The translations under genes were made by a program, and so were the position numbers. DNA of 64,000 bases. Origin: Flavobacteriales bacterium (lineage in GTDB: Bacteria > Bacteroidota > Bacteroidia > Flavobacteriales_D > Sanyastnellaceae). Under the pieces are notes generated by a model, which was given only the letters and a program-made list of their open reading frames with translations, searched no databases and was not told where the DNA came from. Of this stretch, positions 35,395 through 43,882 are shown in pieces. Numbering within the stretch: the first letter of the stretch is position 1; every line of letters begins with the position of its first letter. The stretch is from contig JAGYJM010000002.1 in assembly GCA_018402085.1 (NCBI GenBank), forward strand, positions 930,001 through 994,000, given 5' to 3'.

Positions 35395-37734
35395 ATGAGA
35401 AAATTAGCGCTGTGGTGCGCATTGGTGGTGATGCCGCTGATGGCTCAGGCGCAGTTTGTACTCTCAGGTCATGTGCACGACGATGCAAGCGGAGAAGCAG
35501 TTCCGGGTGCGGTCGTTCACGCAAATGATCAGTGGGCCACTGTAACGGATGCAGATGGCAGGTACGAACTGGCCGTTAAGTCAGGCATTTACCGCTTTGA
35601 GGTGCGGCACCTCGCATACCATACGGATTCGTTTACGGTGGAGGTCTCTGAAGACCGCCACGTAGACCGCAGGTTACGTCCGAAAAACGTGACCATCCGG
35701 GCGGTGGCTGTGCATGGGGCAATGGCTCCTGACATGCAGCAGCCTGCCGTTCGGGTGGATGCGCTCGAGCGGCGTATGACAGACGGGGTAAATTACCACC
35801 TCGGTGCCATGCTTAGTGGCATTGCGGGCGTGTCTTCAGTGACTACCGGCAGCAATGCCGGACAACCTGTGGTGCGTGGACTTTTCGGCTCGCGGGTGGC
35901 GGTGATCGTGAATGGTATTCCGCAGCAAACGCAGCAGTGGGGGGCTGATCATGGCAGCGACCTCGATCCGTGGATGGCCGAACGTGTGAGCGTGCAGAAG
36001 GGTCCTGCTGTACTTCAATACGGACCGAATGCCTCTGCAGGTGCCATTATCGTAGAGCCCTCTGCGATGATGAAATCCGGAAATCTATCGGTAGGTGCCT
36101 TTATGCGCGGACAGTCAGTGAACGACGGTATTGACGGAGGCTTACGCATTCGCAAGCGTTGGGAGCGCCTGCAGCTGGAGGCGCTGGCAACCGTTCGCGA
36201 TTATGCGGATCTGCGTGTTCCTGCGGATACCTTCGTGCACCTGAATCGTTTTCTTCCGCTTTATGATGAGCGGATGGTGAATACATCAGGACGAGCAGAT
36301 GGTCAACAGTTGCGCCTGCGTTACATCGGGCAGCGAAGCAGTCATCGGCTTGAATTGCGACGCACTTTCAATCGCTATGGTTTGTTTCCGGGTATTTTCG
36401 GTATTCCGAGTGTGCCTGCTCTTGCGGGTGATGGCGCGCCTCGTGAAACAGGCCTGCCTTACGTCACGAGTGAGCACCGTTCGGCTTCGTACCACCTTCA
36501 CACAAGAATCGCAGGTGGTGAGCTGGATGTGGATGCCGGTTGGCAGCAGAATGTGCGCACCGAGAACGGTCCACCTCATGGGCACGGTAATGCGCCGGTT
36601 CCGACGAGCACTACGGCACTTGACCTCGATTTGCATTCATTTTTCGCAAATACCCGCTACCTGCGAGGCTTCAACGGCGATAAAGAAGCTTTTTTTACGG
36701 TGCAGATTGAGCACCGTGACAGTCGCTCGGCAGGTTGGGAGTTTCTGGTGAACGATTACCGTGTGACTGCCGGTGGGGTGGCGATGGGAGCAGAAGGTTG
36801 GAAATTTGCCGGGGGGGCGCTCAGTGTAGGTATGCGTATTGATTTCGCCGCGATAGCGGCGGATGAGTACCGTGAGAACCTCTATGATGCTGAACAAGAC
36901 ATCATCGGCACACGGGTTCGCAGCCCCGGTGTGCGAACCCCGATGCAGAATTGGAGTGCCAATTTGCTTTGGGAACGTGAAGTGAATGTACACCATTCGT
37001 GGAGTGTTCAGTTATCGCGCACAGCACGCTTTCCATCAGCGTTTGAGCTGTCAGCCAATGGTATTCACCACGGTACCTTCAGGCATGAACAAGGCAATCC
37101 GGAACTTCTGCCCGAAAGTGGTTATCAGATAGATGTTCAGTGGGCGCTGCGCTATGGTAAATTCTCAGCGGCTTTGAGTCCGTTTTATGGCTACTACAAC
37201 AACTTCATTTACCTCGATCCTTCGGGGCGCTTTTCACCTTTGCCGGATGCCGGACAGATATACCTGTTCAGGCAAGACGAAGTGTTGCGAGGCGGTGGAG
37301 AGGCCGTGATGCAATGGCAAGCCCATCCAAAAGCGGTCATTGATGCGAGCGTTGAGTACGTGCTGAGTTACAATGTAGAAGACGGTACTTATCTGCCATG
37401 GACCCCTCCTCTGCGAACGGAGGCCGCCCTTGACTATATCTTATGGAATAAGCGACGTGCGAACCTGAGCTTGCGTCCATCCGCCGTTTTTACGGCGCAA
37501 CAAAAACGCACCGCAAGAAACGAATCTGCTACCGAAGGCTATGCACTGGCGAATATCAGTTTGCGCATGGTAGTGCCCTTCGGCCGTCACGAATTGCACT
37601 TCAGTGCTTTCGTCCACAACCTCCTCGACCAACGGTACATAGACCACATGAGTCGGTACAAGTTGATCAACCTGCCTGAAGCCGGCAGGAACTTCGGCTT
37701 CGCTTTACGGTATGAATTTAATTCGAAATCTTAA
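35395..37734 (+). CDS. TonB-dependent outer-membrane receptor, ZnuD-like
   Basis: Outer-membrane channel that takes up a bound substrate using TonB energy. Signal peptide (LALWCALVVMPLMAQA), then an N-terminal carboxypeptidase-like regulatory domain (about residues 22-100), a plug domain (LGAMLSGIAGVSSVTTGSNAGQ, PVVRGLFGSRVAVIVNGI) and a 22-strand barrel ending in YIDHMSRYKLINLPEAGRNF and an aromatic C-terminus. His-rich loops (GPPHGHGNAP) and FELSANGIHHGTFRHEQGNPEL resemble the zinc receptor ZnuD. Together with the His-rich proteins on both sides this points to zinc (or another soft metal). Two hairpin repeats lie inside it (36846 and 37478). It overlaps the stop of the next frame, implying one operon. 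Confidence 0.85.
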   Translation: MRKLALWCALVVMPLMAQAQFVLSGHVHDDASGEAVPGAVVHANDQWATVTDADGRYELAVKSGIYRFEVRHLAYHTDSFTVEVSEDRHVDRRLRPKNVTIRAVAVHGAMAPDMQQPAVRVDALERRMTDGVNYHLGAMLSGIAGVSSVTTGSNAGQPVVRGLFGSRVAVIVNGIPQQTQQWGADHGSDLDPWMAERVSVQKGPAVLQYGPNASAGAIIVEPSAMMKSGNLSVGAFMRGQSVNDGIDGGLRIRKRWERLQLEALATVRDYADLRVPADTFVHLNRFLPLYDERMVNTSGRADGQQLRLRYIGQRSSHRLELRRTFNRYGLFPGIFGIPSVPALAGDGAPRETGLPYVTSEHRSASYHLHTRIAGGELDVDAGWQQNVRTENGPPHGHGNAPVPTSTTALDLDLHSFFANTRYLRGFNGDKEAFFTVQIEHRDSRSAGWEFLVNDYRVTAGGVAMGAEGWKFAGGALSVGMRIDFAAIAADEYRENLYDAEQDIIGTRVRSPGVRTPMQNWSANLLWEREVNVHHSWSVQLSRTARFPSAFELSANGIHHGTFRHEQGNPELLPESGYQIDVQWALRYGKFSAALSPFYGYYNNFIYLDPSGRFSPLPDAGQIYLFRQDEVLRGGGEAVMQWQAHPKAVIDASVEYVLSYNVEDGTYLPWTPPLRTEAALDYILWNKRRANLSLRPSAVFTAQQKRTARNESATEGYALANISLRMVVPFGRHELHFSAFVHNLLDQRYIDHMSRYKLINLPEAGRNFGFALRYEFNSKS
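36846..36865 (+). repeat. CATC/GATG-hairpin repeat in TonB receptor gene
   Basis: CGCCGCGATAGCGGCGGATG, with a perfect 6-bp stem and a GATA loop, encoding FAAIAADE. Confidence 0.75.
37478..37497 (+). repeat. CATC/GATG-hairpin repeat in TonB receptor gene
   Basis: CATC then CGCCGT-TTTT-ACGGCG, encoding PSAVFTA. Confidence 0.75.
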
Positions 37735-37745
37735 TGTTTAATCAA

Positions 37746-38528
37746 ATGAAAACGAACAAGTTAATTCTACTTTTTGCAGTGTTCGCACTCGTTGCAGGTC
37801 TCACATCATGTTCAAAAGACGCTGATGACGAAGCACCGGCCATTACCCAGGTGCGCATCAATGGTGCTGCACCTTCTGATCATATCCATGTTGATGCGGG
37901 TTCAGAGATGACCCTGCAGGTGACCATGACGGATAATGAGGAACTCAATCAATTGAAGATTGATATTCATCCAAATTCAGACGGTCATTCACATGACGGC
38001 GAAGATCACGATCATGGTGGCAGCGCTGAAGGCGATTGGGAAGTACTTGAGGTGATCAACCTTTCAGGTACATCTCAAACAGTGAACCGCAGCTTTGTTT
38101 TGCCCGATGACATTCGCGGTGGGTGGCACCTTGGTATTCTTGTGATCGATAAGGAAGGAAACGAAGCCGAAGAGCGCTACTACGAGCTTGAGGTTGAAAA
38201 CGACATCATTCCGCTCATTACGGTGGATCAGATCAACGGCTCCGAACCGGGTGACGAACTGCATGTGGATGAGGGCGATGTCATTACCTTCGCGGGAAGC
38301 ATCACAGATGACAATGGCCTTGACCACATTCATGTAGAGATCTACGATGAAGATGGTAATGAGGTAATGGAGCAAGAGTATGATGCTGCCGGCGCTTTAA
38401 GTTGGGACTTGTCTCAGATCAGTCTCACATTCCCTGCAATGCCTACAGAGCATGGAGAATTGAAAATTCATGTGCATGACATCGATGATCACCACAGCGA
38501 GTGGGAGATTCATGTTCATGCTCACTAA
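37746..38528 (+). CDS. His-rich DUF4625-like lipoprotein
   Basis: Predicted lipoprotein of about 260 residues. The signal sequence KTNKLILLFAVFALVAGL ends in lipobox LTSC. Two related beta-sandwich domains follow (each with an APSDHIHVDAGSEMTL- or EPGDELHVDEGDVITF-type start, typical of DUF4625). Between and after them are His-rich stretches: HSHDGEDHDHGG and a C-terminal HVHDIDDHHSEWEIHVHAH. This suggests metal binding next to the TonB receptor. An ATG four codons upstream overlaps the receptor stop codon; the downstream ATG gives a more standard lipoprotein signal. Likely last gene of the operon. Confidence 0.8.
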   Translation: MKTNKLILLFAVFALVAGLTSCSKDADDEAPAITQVRINGAAPSDHIHVDAGSEMTLQVTMTDNEELNQLKIDIHPNSDGHSHDGEDHDHGGSAEGDWEVLEVINLSGTSQTVNRSFVLPDDIRGGWHLGILVIDKEGNEAEERYYELEVENDIIPLITVDQINGSEPGDELHVDEGDVITFAGSITDDNGLDHIHVEIYDEDGNEVMEQEYDAAGALSWDLSQISLTFPAMPTEHGELKIHVHDIDDHHSEWEIHVHAH

Positions 38529-38530
38529 GT

Positions 38531-38845
38531 TCAGTCTTCTTCAAGCTCCCAGATGGCTTCTTGCAGTTCTGACCGGGTTTTGAGATTGCGCTTTGCCTCG
38601 GCAAGCTTTTCGCCTTCACGGTAAACCTGCAAAGCTTCATCGAAGCGCTTTTGTGATTCAAAAAACTGTCCGAGCTGATAATACAGCGGGAGGTAGTCAG
38701 GGTGCTCCGATTTTAGTTTGAGTAAAGCCTCCTCGGCATCGCCGGGGAGGTTTTCTTTTATGAGTTCGAGTGCCAGCGCGTAATGAAGAAAAGGATCGTT
38801 GGGCTCTGCAGCGAGCATATCGCGAATGGTATCGAGTCGGTTCAT
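38531..38845 (-). CDS. Small tetratricopeptide-repeat protein
   Basis: A 104-residue helical protein with three TPR-type helical pairs (PNDPFLHYALALELIKENL, DYLPLYYQLGQFFESQKRFDEALQVYREG). TPRs mediate protein contacts. Its start overlaps the end of the fbpC-like gene by four bases (ATGA), so it is translated with the iron ABC operon, although its role there is unknown. It ends only 2 bases from the convergent DUF4625 gene. Confidence 0.85.
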   Translation of the reverse strand: MNRLDTIRDMLAAEPNDPFLHYALALELIKENLPGDAEEALLKLKSEHPDYLPLYYQLGQFFESQKRFDEALQVYREGEKLAEAKRNLKTRSELQEAIWELEED

Positions 38846-39795
38846 CGGTTCTTCACGGTTAAAATGTGCTGTTCATCATAACCAATACCACATCGTACTC
38901 CTCGTTCAATGGATGTGGCTGAACGCACCACCCAATGGGCATCATCTACCTCGAGGTTCGCGAGGTAGTGTCCGCCCTGAAACATGGTTGACCTGGCTAC
39001 GCCCTGCACACGTGCTCCTTCCGGCTCGGTAATTGTGCAGTGCTCAGCGCGAATGATATCGATGTATTCTCCATTGTTACGCACGGTATTGAATGGCGCG
39101 AGGAGACCTGCGACATAGCGATCTGCCGGTCGGAGGTACACGTCTTCAGGTGTGGCGAACTGGCGAACTTCTCCGTCTTTGAGTACCACAATGCGGTCTG
39201 CGACGGCAAGGGCATCTTTGGTGTCGTGCGTAACGAATATGGAAGTCAGTCCGGTGCGCTGGAGCAATTTCTGAAGTTCATAGCGAAAGGTAAATTTCAG
39301 CGACTCATCAATGTTGCTGAAGGGTTCATCAAGCAGCAGAAGCTGCGGATGCGAAGCCAGCGCTCTGACAATAGCAACACGCTGTTGTTGCCCTCCGCTC
39401 AGTTCATAAGGTTTACGTTTTTCGAAGCCGGCGAGGCCTACATTACGAAGCCAGTCTTCAGGCGACTGCTTTGAACGGCCGTTGAGGGCAATGGCAATGT
39501 TATCTCGTACGCTGAGGTGCGGAAAGAGCGCGTAGTCTTGAAATACCAGTCCAACATCCCGTTTTTCGGGAATCACGAACGTTTTGTCATCGGCCAGTAT
39601 TCGGTTGTTCAGGGAAATAGATCCGGAAGCGGGTCGTTCAAACCCGGCAATAAGTCGGAGCAAGGTGGTTTTACCACTGCCGCTCTCACCGAGGAGAGCA
39701 AGCGACTCTCCTTTCTCGATTGCGAAAGAGCATCCGTGCAGCACCTGATTGCTGCCATATTGATGTACGACGTTTTCAACACTCAGAAAGCTCAT
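38842..39795 (-). CDS. fbpC: Iron(III) ABC transporter ATP-binding protein
   Basis: ATPase of an FbpABC-type ferric iron importer, cytoplasmic, 317 residues. Walker A GESGSGKTT (about residues 36-44), Q-loop LVFQDYALFPH, signature LSGGQQQRVAIVRAL, Walker B LLLLDEPFSNID, H-loop FVTHD, and a C-terminal TOBE-like domain. It overlaps the permease gene and the TPR gene by four bases each. CysA/PotA-type ATPases share these motifs; the iron assignment rests on the substrate-binding gene upstream. Confidence 0.88.
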   Translation of the reverse strand: MSFLSVENVVHQYGSNQVLHGCSFAIEKGESLALLGESGSGKTTLLRLIAGFERPASGSISLNNRILADDKTFVIPEKRDVGLVFQDYALFPHLSVRDNIAIALNGRSKQSPEDWLRNVGLAGFEKRKPYELSGGQQQRVAIVRALASHPQLLLLDEPFSNIDESLKFTFRYELQKLLQRTGLTSIFVTHDTKDALAVADRIVVLKDGEVRQFATPEDVYLRPADRYVAGLLAPFNTVRNNGEYIDIIRAEHCTITEPEGARVQGVARSTMFQGGHYLANLEVDDAHWVVRSATSIERGVRCGIGYDEQHILTVKNR

Positions 39796-41429
39796 GTACT
39801 TTTCATGCTTCGGTGCAGTAAAAGTACAGGAATCGTTCCGACAAGGATGACTGACAATGCGGGCAATGCTGCCTGAGCGAGGAGTTCATCATCTGCGTAT
39901 TCGAAGGCTTTCGTAGCGAGGGTATCGAAATTGAAAGGACGCAGGATAAGGGTGAGGGGCAGTTCTTTGAGGATATCGATCAACACGAGTGAGGCCGCCA
40001 TAACGGTTCCTTTTGCCGTGAGCGGAATGAATATACGTCTTAAGAGTGTGCTAGTGTTTTTACCCAATGATTGAGCGGCCTCGAACAAACGACCTGATCG
40101 TTTTTCACTTTCGGCGTTGAGCGGCTGATAAGCGACACCTGCAAACCTTACAGCGTAAGCGAAGGCAAGCAAAGGCAGTGTTCCGCTGATCAGTACGCCC
40201 GTCCAGATATCGCTGACCAACGAAGCGATAATGAGCATACCGATCGCAATAATGGCCCCCGGAATGGTGTACCCGACGCTGATGCTTCGGCTGATAATAA
40301 AGGTCATTTTATTTCGCACAAGCTGACGTACGAACTGTGTGAGCAGCACGAAGAACAGCACTAGTAGGGTACCTGAGAGACCACTGATCATGCTGTTGGA
40401 TGCCAGAGAAAACCATTCTTCGGCAGCGCGAGAACGATTGGCGTAAGAGAAAAGCCAAAGCAAGTAGCTGACCGGTGCAGCGAAGCTGATGGTGAAAATA
40501 CCTACGGCATAGGTTGTTGCGAGGGCGGCTTTCACACCTTTCAGCTTGGTGCGACGGGGGAGGCTGCTGCGGTTGCTCTCTGAGACCTTGTGCTTGCGGT
40601 GGTAAAAACCTTCACCCGCGCTGAGCAGGATAACGATAATGAAAAGTAGAAAGGCGAGCCTTACCGCAGAAACCAGGTCACCCATACTGAACCATGCTTT
40701 GAAGATGCCGGTAGTGAAAGTGGGAATTCCGAAGTATTTCATTGCTCCGTAGTCATTAAGCACCTCCATCATCACAAGAAAAACACCGCCGGCGAGCGCG
40801 GGTTGAAGCAGAGGTAGAATAATCTTGCGCAGCGTACGCATATTCGACATTCCGAGAGACTTTGCACTTTCGATGTAGCTGTTATACCTGCTCTCGAGGG
40901 CTACGCGGGCAGTGGCATACACATATGGATAGAGCACAAGTGCCAGCACGATGATGAGCCCCGGAAGGTGCATAATGTTCGTATGTACGCCCTGCATACC
41001 GAATGCCAGGAAGAGTTGGTGCATGGGACCGCTATACTCAAACATTCCAACAAAAGCGTAGGCAGCGATATAGGAGGGGATAGCGAGTGAAAGCAGGAGG
41101 GAGGGCCTTAGCCATCGTACACCGGGAAAGTCATACAACGACACCAGCACAGCGAGGGATCCACCGAGCAGGAGTGCGAGGCCTCCAACACCGACGATGA
41201 GGATCATTGTATTCTTGCTGTAATCAGCGAGCAGTGTTTCGGTAATGAACTGCCAGGCTGCGCCTCCTTCAATGAAAACACCGCCAAAAAGTGCGATAAG
41301 AGGAGTCAAGAGCAAGACAGCGGCAAAAGCCGCTGCCAATACCCACCCTATTCGGTTGGTCAGAGTATTCAATGCACTCCCGGGATCAATTCCAGTTTGC
41401 TTCGCCGTATGCTTCAACGGCCTTAGCAT
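39792..41429 (-). CDS. fbpB: Iron(III) ABC transporter permease (two fused halves)
   Basis: Inner-membrane permease of 545 residues with about 12 helices in two homologous halves, as in FbpB/SfuB. Each half carries an EAA-type loop: ESAKSLGMSNMRTLRKIILPLLQPALAGG in the first and EAAQSLGKNTSTLLRRIFIPLTAKG in the second, which dock to the ATPase. The ATG overlaps the end of the upstream substrate-binding gene by 44 bases; a TTG about 19 codons further, preceded by GGGAG, lies after that stop codon and is a plausible alternative start. Confidence 0.88.
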   Translation of the reverse strand: MLRPLKHTAKQTGIDPGSALNTLTNRIGWVLAAAFAAVLLLTPLIALFGGVFIEGGAAWQFITETLLADYSKNTMILIVGVGGLALLLGGSLAVLVSLYDFPGVRWLRPSLLLSLAIPSYIAAYAFVGMFEYSGPMHQLFLAFGMQGVHTNIMHLPGLIIVLALVLYPYVYATARVALESRYNSYIESAKSLGMSNMRTLRKIILPLLQPALAGGVFLVMMEVLNDYGAMKYFGIPTFTTGIFKAWFSMGDLVSAVRLAFLLFIIVILLSAGEGFYHRKHKVSESNRSSLPRRTKLKGVKAALATTYAVGIFTISFAAPVSYLLWLFSYANRSRAAEEWFSLASNSMISGLSGTLLVLFFVLLTQFVRQLVRNKMTFIISRSISVGYTIPGAIIAIGMLIIASLVSDIWTGVLISGTLPLLAFAYAVRFAGVAYQPLNAESEKRSGRLFEAAQSLGKNTSTLLRRIFIPLTAKGTVMAASLVLIDILKELPLTLILRPFNFDTLATKAFEYADDELLAQAALPALSVILVGTIPVLLLHRSMKST

Positions 41430-42447
41430 TCAGCAATCCGAGTTGCTCGAGCGGCAGGTCATCTTCTTTGAATTCGCCCCAGCTCTTGAGCAATGCTGAA
41501 GGTTGTGCTTCAGGATTCACCGGGTATTCGTAGTTACCATCTGCAAAACGCTGCTGGATGTCTTTACGGGTAAGAAACTCAAGTAGTTTGATCGCATTCT
41601 CTTTGTTCGGGGCGTTTTTAGTGACTCCACCCCCTGAGATGTTGATGTGTGTACCTCTACCGGCCTGGTTCGGGAAGAAAACCTTCACCATTTCTCCGGC
41701 ATCCTTTTCGATTTGGTTCTCACTGTTCACCATTTTACCGATGTAGTATGTGTTTACGATGGCTACATCACCTTCACCTGCGGCAATGGCTTTCACCTGA
41801 TCACGATCGTTGCCTTTGGGGTCGCGGGCGAGGTTGTTGCGCACATCTGTAGCCCATTCTAGAGCGGTTTCATAGTCGCTGTTTGCGATAATCGCTGCGA
41901 GTAGTGATTGCATATAAATGTTGCTGCTGCTGCGCGCTAACACACGTCCGTTCCAGGTGTCATCGGCGAGTGCCTTGTAGGTTGACAGTTCACTGCTGTC
42001 AACTCGGTCAGGATGATAGACCAGAACTCGCGCTCGTTTGGTGAGTCCGAACCATGCGTTGTCATTGGCTCTGAACTTTTCCGGTACACTTTTCATGAGC
42101 ACTTCAGATTCAACAGCCTGCATCAGCCCTTTCTTGTGGGCGCGCACGAGTCGTCCGGCATCAGAGGTCAGCAGCAGATCAGCCGGCGATTCGGTACCTT
42201 CAGTCTCGAGGCGAACGATGAGTTCGTCAGCGGAAGCATTCACCACATTGACTTTAATTCCGGTTTCAGATTCAAATTCTTTGAAAAGTTGTTGGTCAAT
42301 ATCATAGTGGCGGTGGCTGTAGACGTTGACTTCAGCGGGCCCTTCGTTTATGGGTGCATTTGCCGCATCCGCTGTTTTATCAGCGGAGTCGTTTGTACCA
42401 CATGCAAAAAGGAGAAAAAGGAAAAAAATTGCGCTAGCTGTTCTCAT
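41386..42447 (-). CDS. fbpA: Iron(III) ABC transporter substrate-binding lipoprotein
   Basis: Captures ferric iron in the periplasm and feeds FbpBC. A 353-residue protein of the transferrin-like FbpA class. The signal ends in lipobox LLFAC (Cys16). Motifs: VNVYSHRHYDIDQQLFKEFESETGIKV at the start of the lobe, LLTSDAGRL, and the iron-ligand pair in NTYYIGKM. The disordered linker after the lipid anchor (DSADKTADAANAP) contains a CATC/GATG hairpin repeat. First gene of the operon fbpA-fbpB-fbpC-TPR, with a TATATTTG box 20 bases before the ATG. No Fur box was recognised by eye. Confidence 0.88.
   Translation of the reverse strand: MRTASAIFFLFLLFACGTNDSADKTADAANAPINEGPAEVNVYSHRHYDIDQQLFKEFESETGIKVNVVNASADELIVRLETEGTESPADLLLTSDAGRLVRAHKKGLMQAVESEVLMKSVPEKFRANDNAWFGLTKRARVLVYHPDRVDSSELSTYKALADDTWNGRVLARSSSNIYMQSLLAAIIANSDYETALEWATDVRNNLARDPKGNDRDQVKAIAAGEGDVAIVNTYYIGKMVNSENQIEKDAGEMVKVFFPNQAGRGTHINISGGGVTKNAPNKENAIKLLEFLTRKDIQQRFADGNYEYPVNPEAQPSALLKSWGEFKEDDLPLEQLGLLNAKAVEAYGEANWN
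42365..42386 (-). repeat. CATC/GATG-hairpin repeat in fbpA
   Basis: GCATC then CGCTG with loop TTTTAT and CAGCG, a slightly larger loop than usual. It encodes the linker SADKTADAA. Confidence 0.65.
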
Positions 42448-42466
42448 AATGATTCAAAATTCGCAG

Positions 42467-42474
42467 CAAATATA
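42467..42474 (-). promoter_or_regulatory. Putative -7 box of the iron ABC operon (TATATTTG on minus)
   Basis: An exact minus-strand TAnnTTTG match, 20 bases before the fbpA ATG. The nearest candidate -33 TTG (complement at 42501) is 26 bases off, slightly long. Confidence 0.5.
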
Positions 42475-42526
42475 GACCGAGAAGGGGCTTAAAACCATAC
42501 CAACATCAAGGTAATTTAGAATAGTT

Positions 42527-43453
42527 CTAAGAGTGTTCTTCTCCGGGTTGAGATCGTACGACCTGCCAGGCCATTATTTTTCGGTCATCACCACCACTGA
42601 TCAGCAATCCCTCTGGGTGCCACCATAGCCAGTTGACCGAGTGTGTGTGCATAGGAAAAGCCGGACGAATCAGCCTGGCTAGTGGCTCAAAGATGTCAGT
42701 ATCCCAGATTTTAATCGATTTATCTCTGCTCGCGCTTGCAGCGAAACGTCCGTCAGGAGAAAAAACAATGCTGTAGATGCCATAGTTGTGCGCCGGAATG
42801 GCCAGCACCGGTCTCAAGGCTTCATTGAGGTGCCAGAAGCGGAGGTGACCATCTTTTCCTCCCGACACGAGCAGAGGCTTTTTGGGGTGTTTTGCCATCG
42901 CATAGACTCCTTCATGGTGTGCGTGAAAGCGTTGTGTTTCATTGAGCCAGGGCAGGTCGAAAACACGGATGTATCCGTCGCTTCCACCCACATATATATG
43001 AGCACCGATGCGGGTGATTTCACGCACTTTGGATGTGCTGATCTGAAAATGCCGCACGAGTTTCCATGAACCGGGCTCCCATACGCTGAGAAATCCGTCT
43101 CCACCCGCAACAACGAGCAACTTTTCATCAGGAATGGGCAGGATGTCGAAAATTCCTTTGGTGTGTACTTTAAGATTTTTGATTTCCTTTCCGGCAACGA
43201 GGTCAATGATATGCAAGTGTCCGTTTCCAGTTCCTGCCAGCATCACTTGCTCTTCTATGATGCAATGCACGGTGAACACGGCCTCTTCCATCTTCACAGA
43301 AAAGGGTGAGGCAGTAGCTTGTTCTAGGTCCCATTCAGCAATGAAACGATCACCGCTCGCGGTGAGAAGAGAGCCTTTTTTTCGGCCTTCGCTGAAACCG
43401 TATACCGGACCTGCATGTCCGCTCAGTTCAAATTGCTTTTTCACATGAATCAC
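42527..43453 (-). CDS. WD40-repeat protein
   Basis: Cytoplasmic beta-propeller of about 308 residues with seven WD40-type blades (SGDRFIAEWDLE, GGDGFLSVWEPG, GGSDGYIRVFDL, GGKDGHLRFWHL, SASRDKSIKIWD, GGDDRKIMAWQV and a less regular one), each ending in W-D/F-D-like. Such proteins are scaffolds. No catalytic domain is attached. There is no ATG at the start; GTG at 43453 or, three codons on, GTG at 43444 (MKKQF) are the best options. It is followed by nothing obviously coupled; a response regulator is encoded upstream on the same strand. Confidence 0.85.
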   Translation of the reverse strand: MIHVKKQFELSGHAGPVYGFSEGRKKGSLLTASGDRFIAEWDLEQATASPFSVKMEEAVFTVHCIIEEQVMLAGTGNGHLHIIDLVAGKEIKNLKVHTKGIFDILPIPDEKLLVVAGGDGFLSVWEPGSWKLVRHFQISTSKVREITRIGAHIYVGGSDGYIRVFDLPWLNETQRFHAHHEGVYAMAKHPKKPLLVSGGKDGHLRFWHLNEALRPVLAIPAHNYGIYSIVFSPDGRFAASASRDKSIKIWDTDIFEPLARLIRPAFPMHTHSVNWLWWHPEGLLISGGDDRKIMAWQVVRSQPGEEHS

Positions 43454-43476
43454 CCGACAAAGGTAGTGGGATGAAT

Positions 43477-43881
43477 TCAGATGTTCTGAGCGTCTGTCTT
43501 GATTTTCATGAGGTCTTCACGGCGCAGGGGTTTGGAGATGAAACGCTGCACAATGTCAAACTCTCTGGCTCGTCTCAGATCAACCGGATCAATAGAAGAG
43601 GAGATGATGTGTACGATCATCTGCTTTTTCAGGTCAAGTTGTTGCAGTGCTTCGAGAAATTCCCAACCATCCATCACAGGCATGTTCAGGTCAACGAGAA
43701 TAATGTCGGGAGCTTCGTCGATATTGCTAAGTAAAATCCTTTTGAGTGTATCAAGTGCGAGTTTGCCATTTTCGAAGAAGTGGAGGTCATGGCAGAAGTC
43801 AGCGTGCCTGGCATGTTCTCGTATTCCCATTTGAAAGATGGGGTCATCGTCTACAATATATGCTCTGTGAAGTGCGCGCAT
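43477..43881 (-). CDS. Single-domain response regulator
   Basis: A stand-alone receiver domain of 134 residues that would be phosphorylated by a histidine kinase. The acidic pair is Asp11-Asp12 (YIVDDDP), the phospho-acceptor is Asp64 (IILVDLNMPVMDGWEF), with Ser94-96 (HIISSSID) and Lys117 (FISKPL). No output domain follows, so it signals by protein contact. The gene is 1 base downstream of the broken histidine kinase gene, so the pair forms a two-component unit. Confidence 0.92.
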   Translation of the reverse strand: MRALHRAYIVDDDPIFQMGIREHARHADFCHDLHFFENGKLALDTLKRILLSNIDEAPDIILVDLNMPVMDGWEFLEALQQLDLKKQMIVHIISSSIDPVDLRRAREFDIVQRFISKPLRREDLMKIKTDAQNI

Positions 43882-43882
43882 A

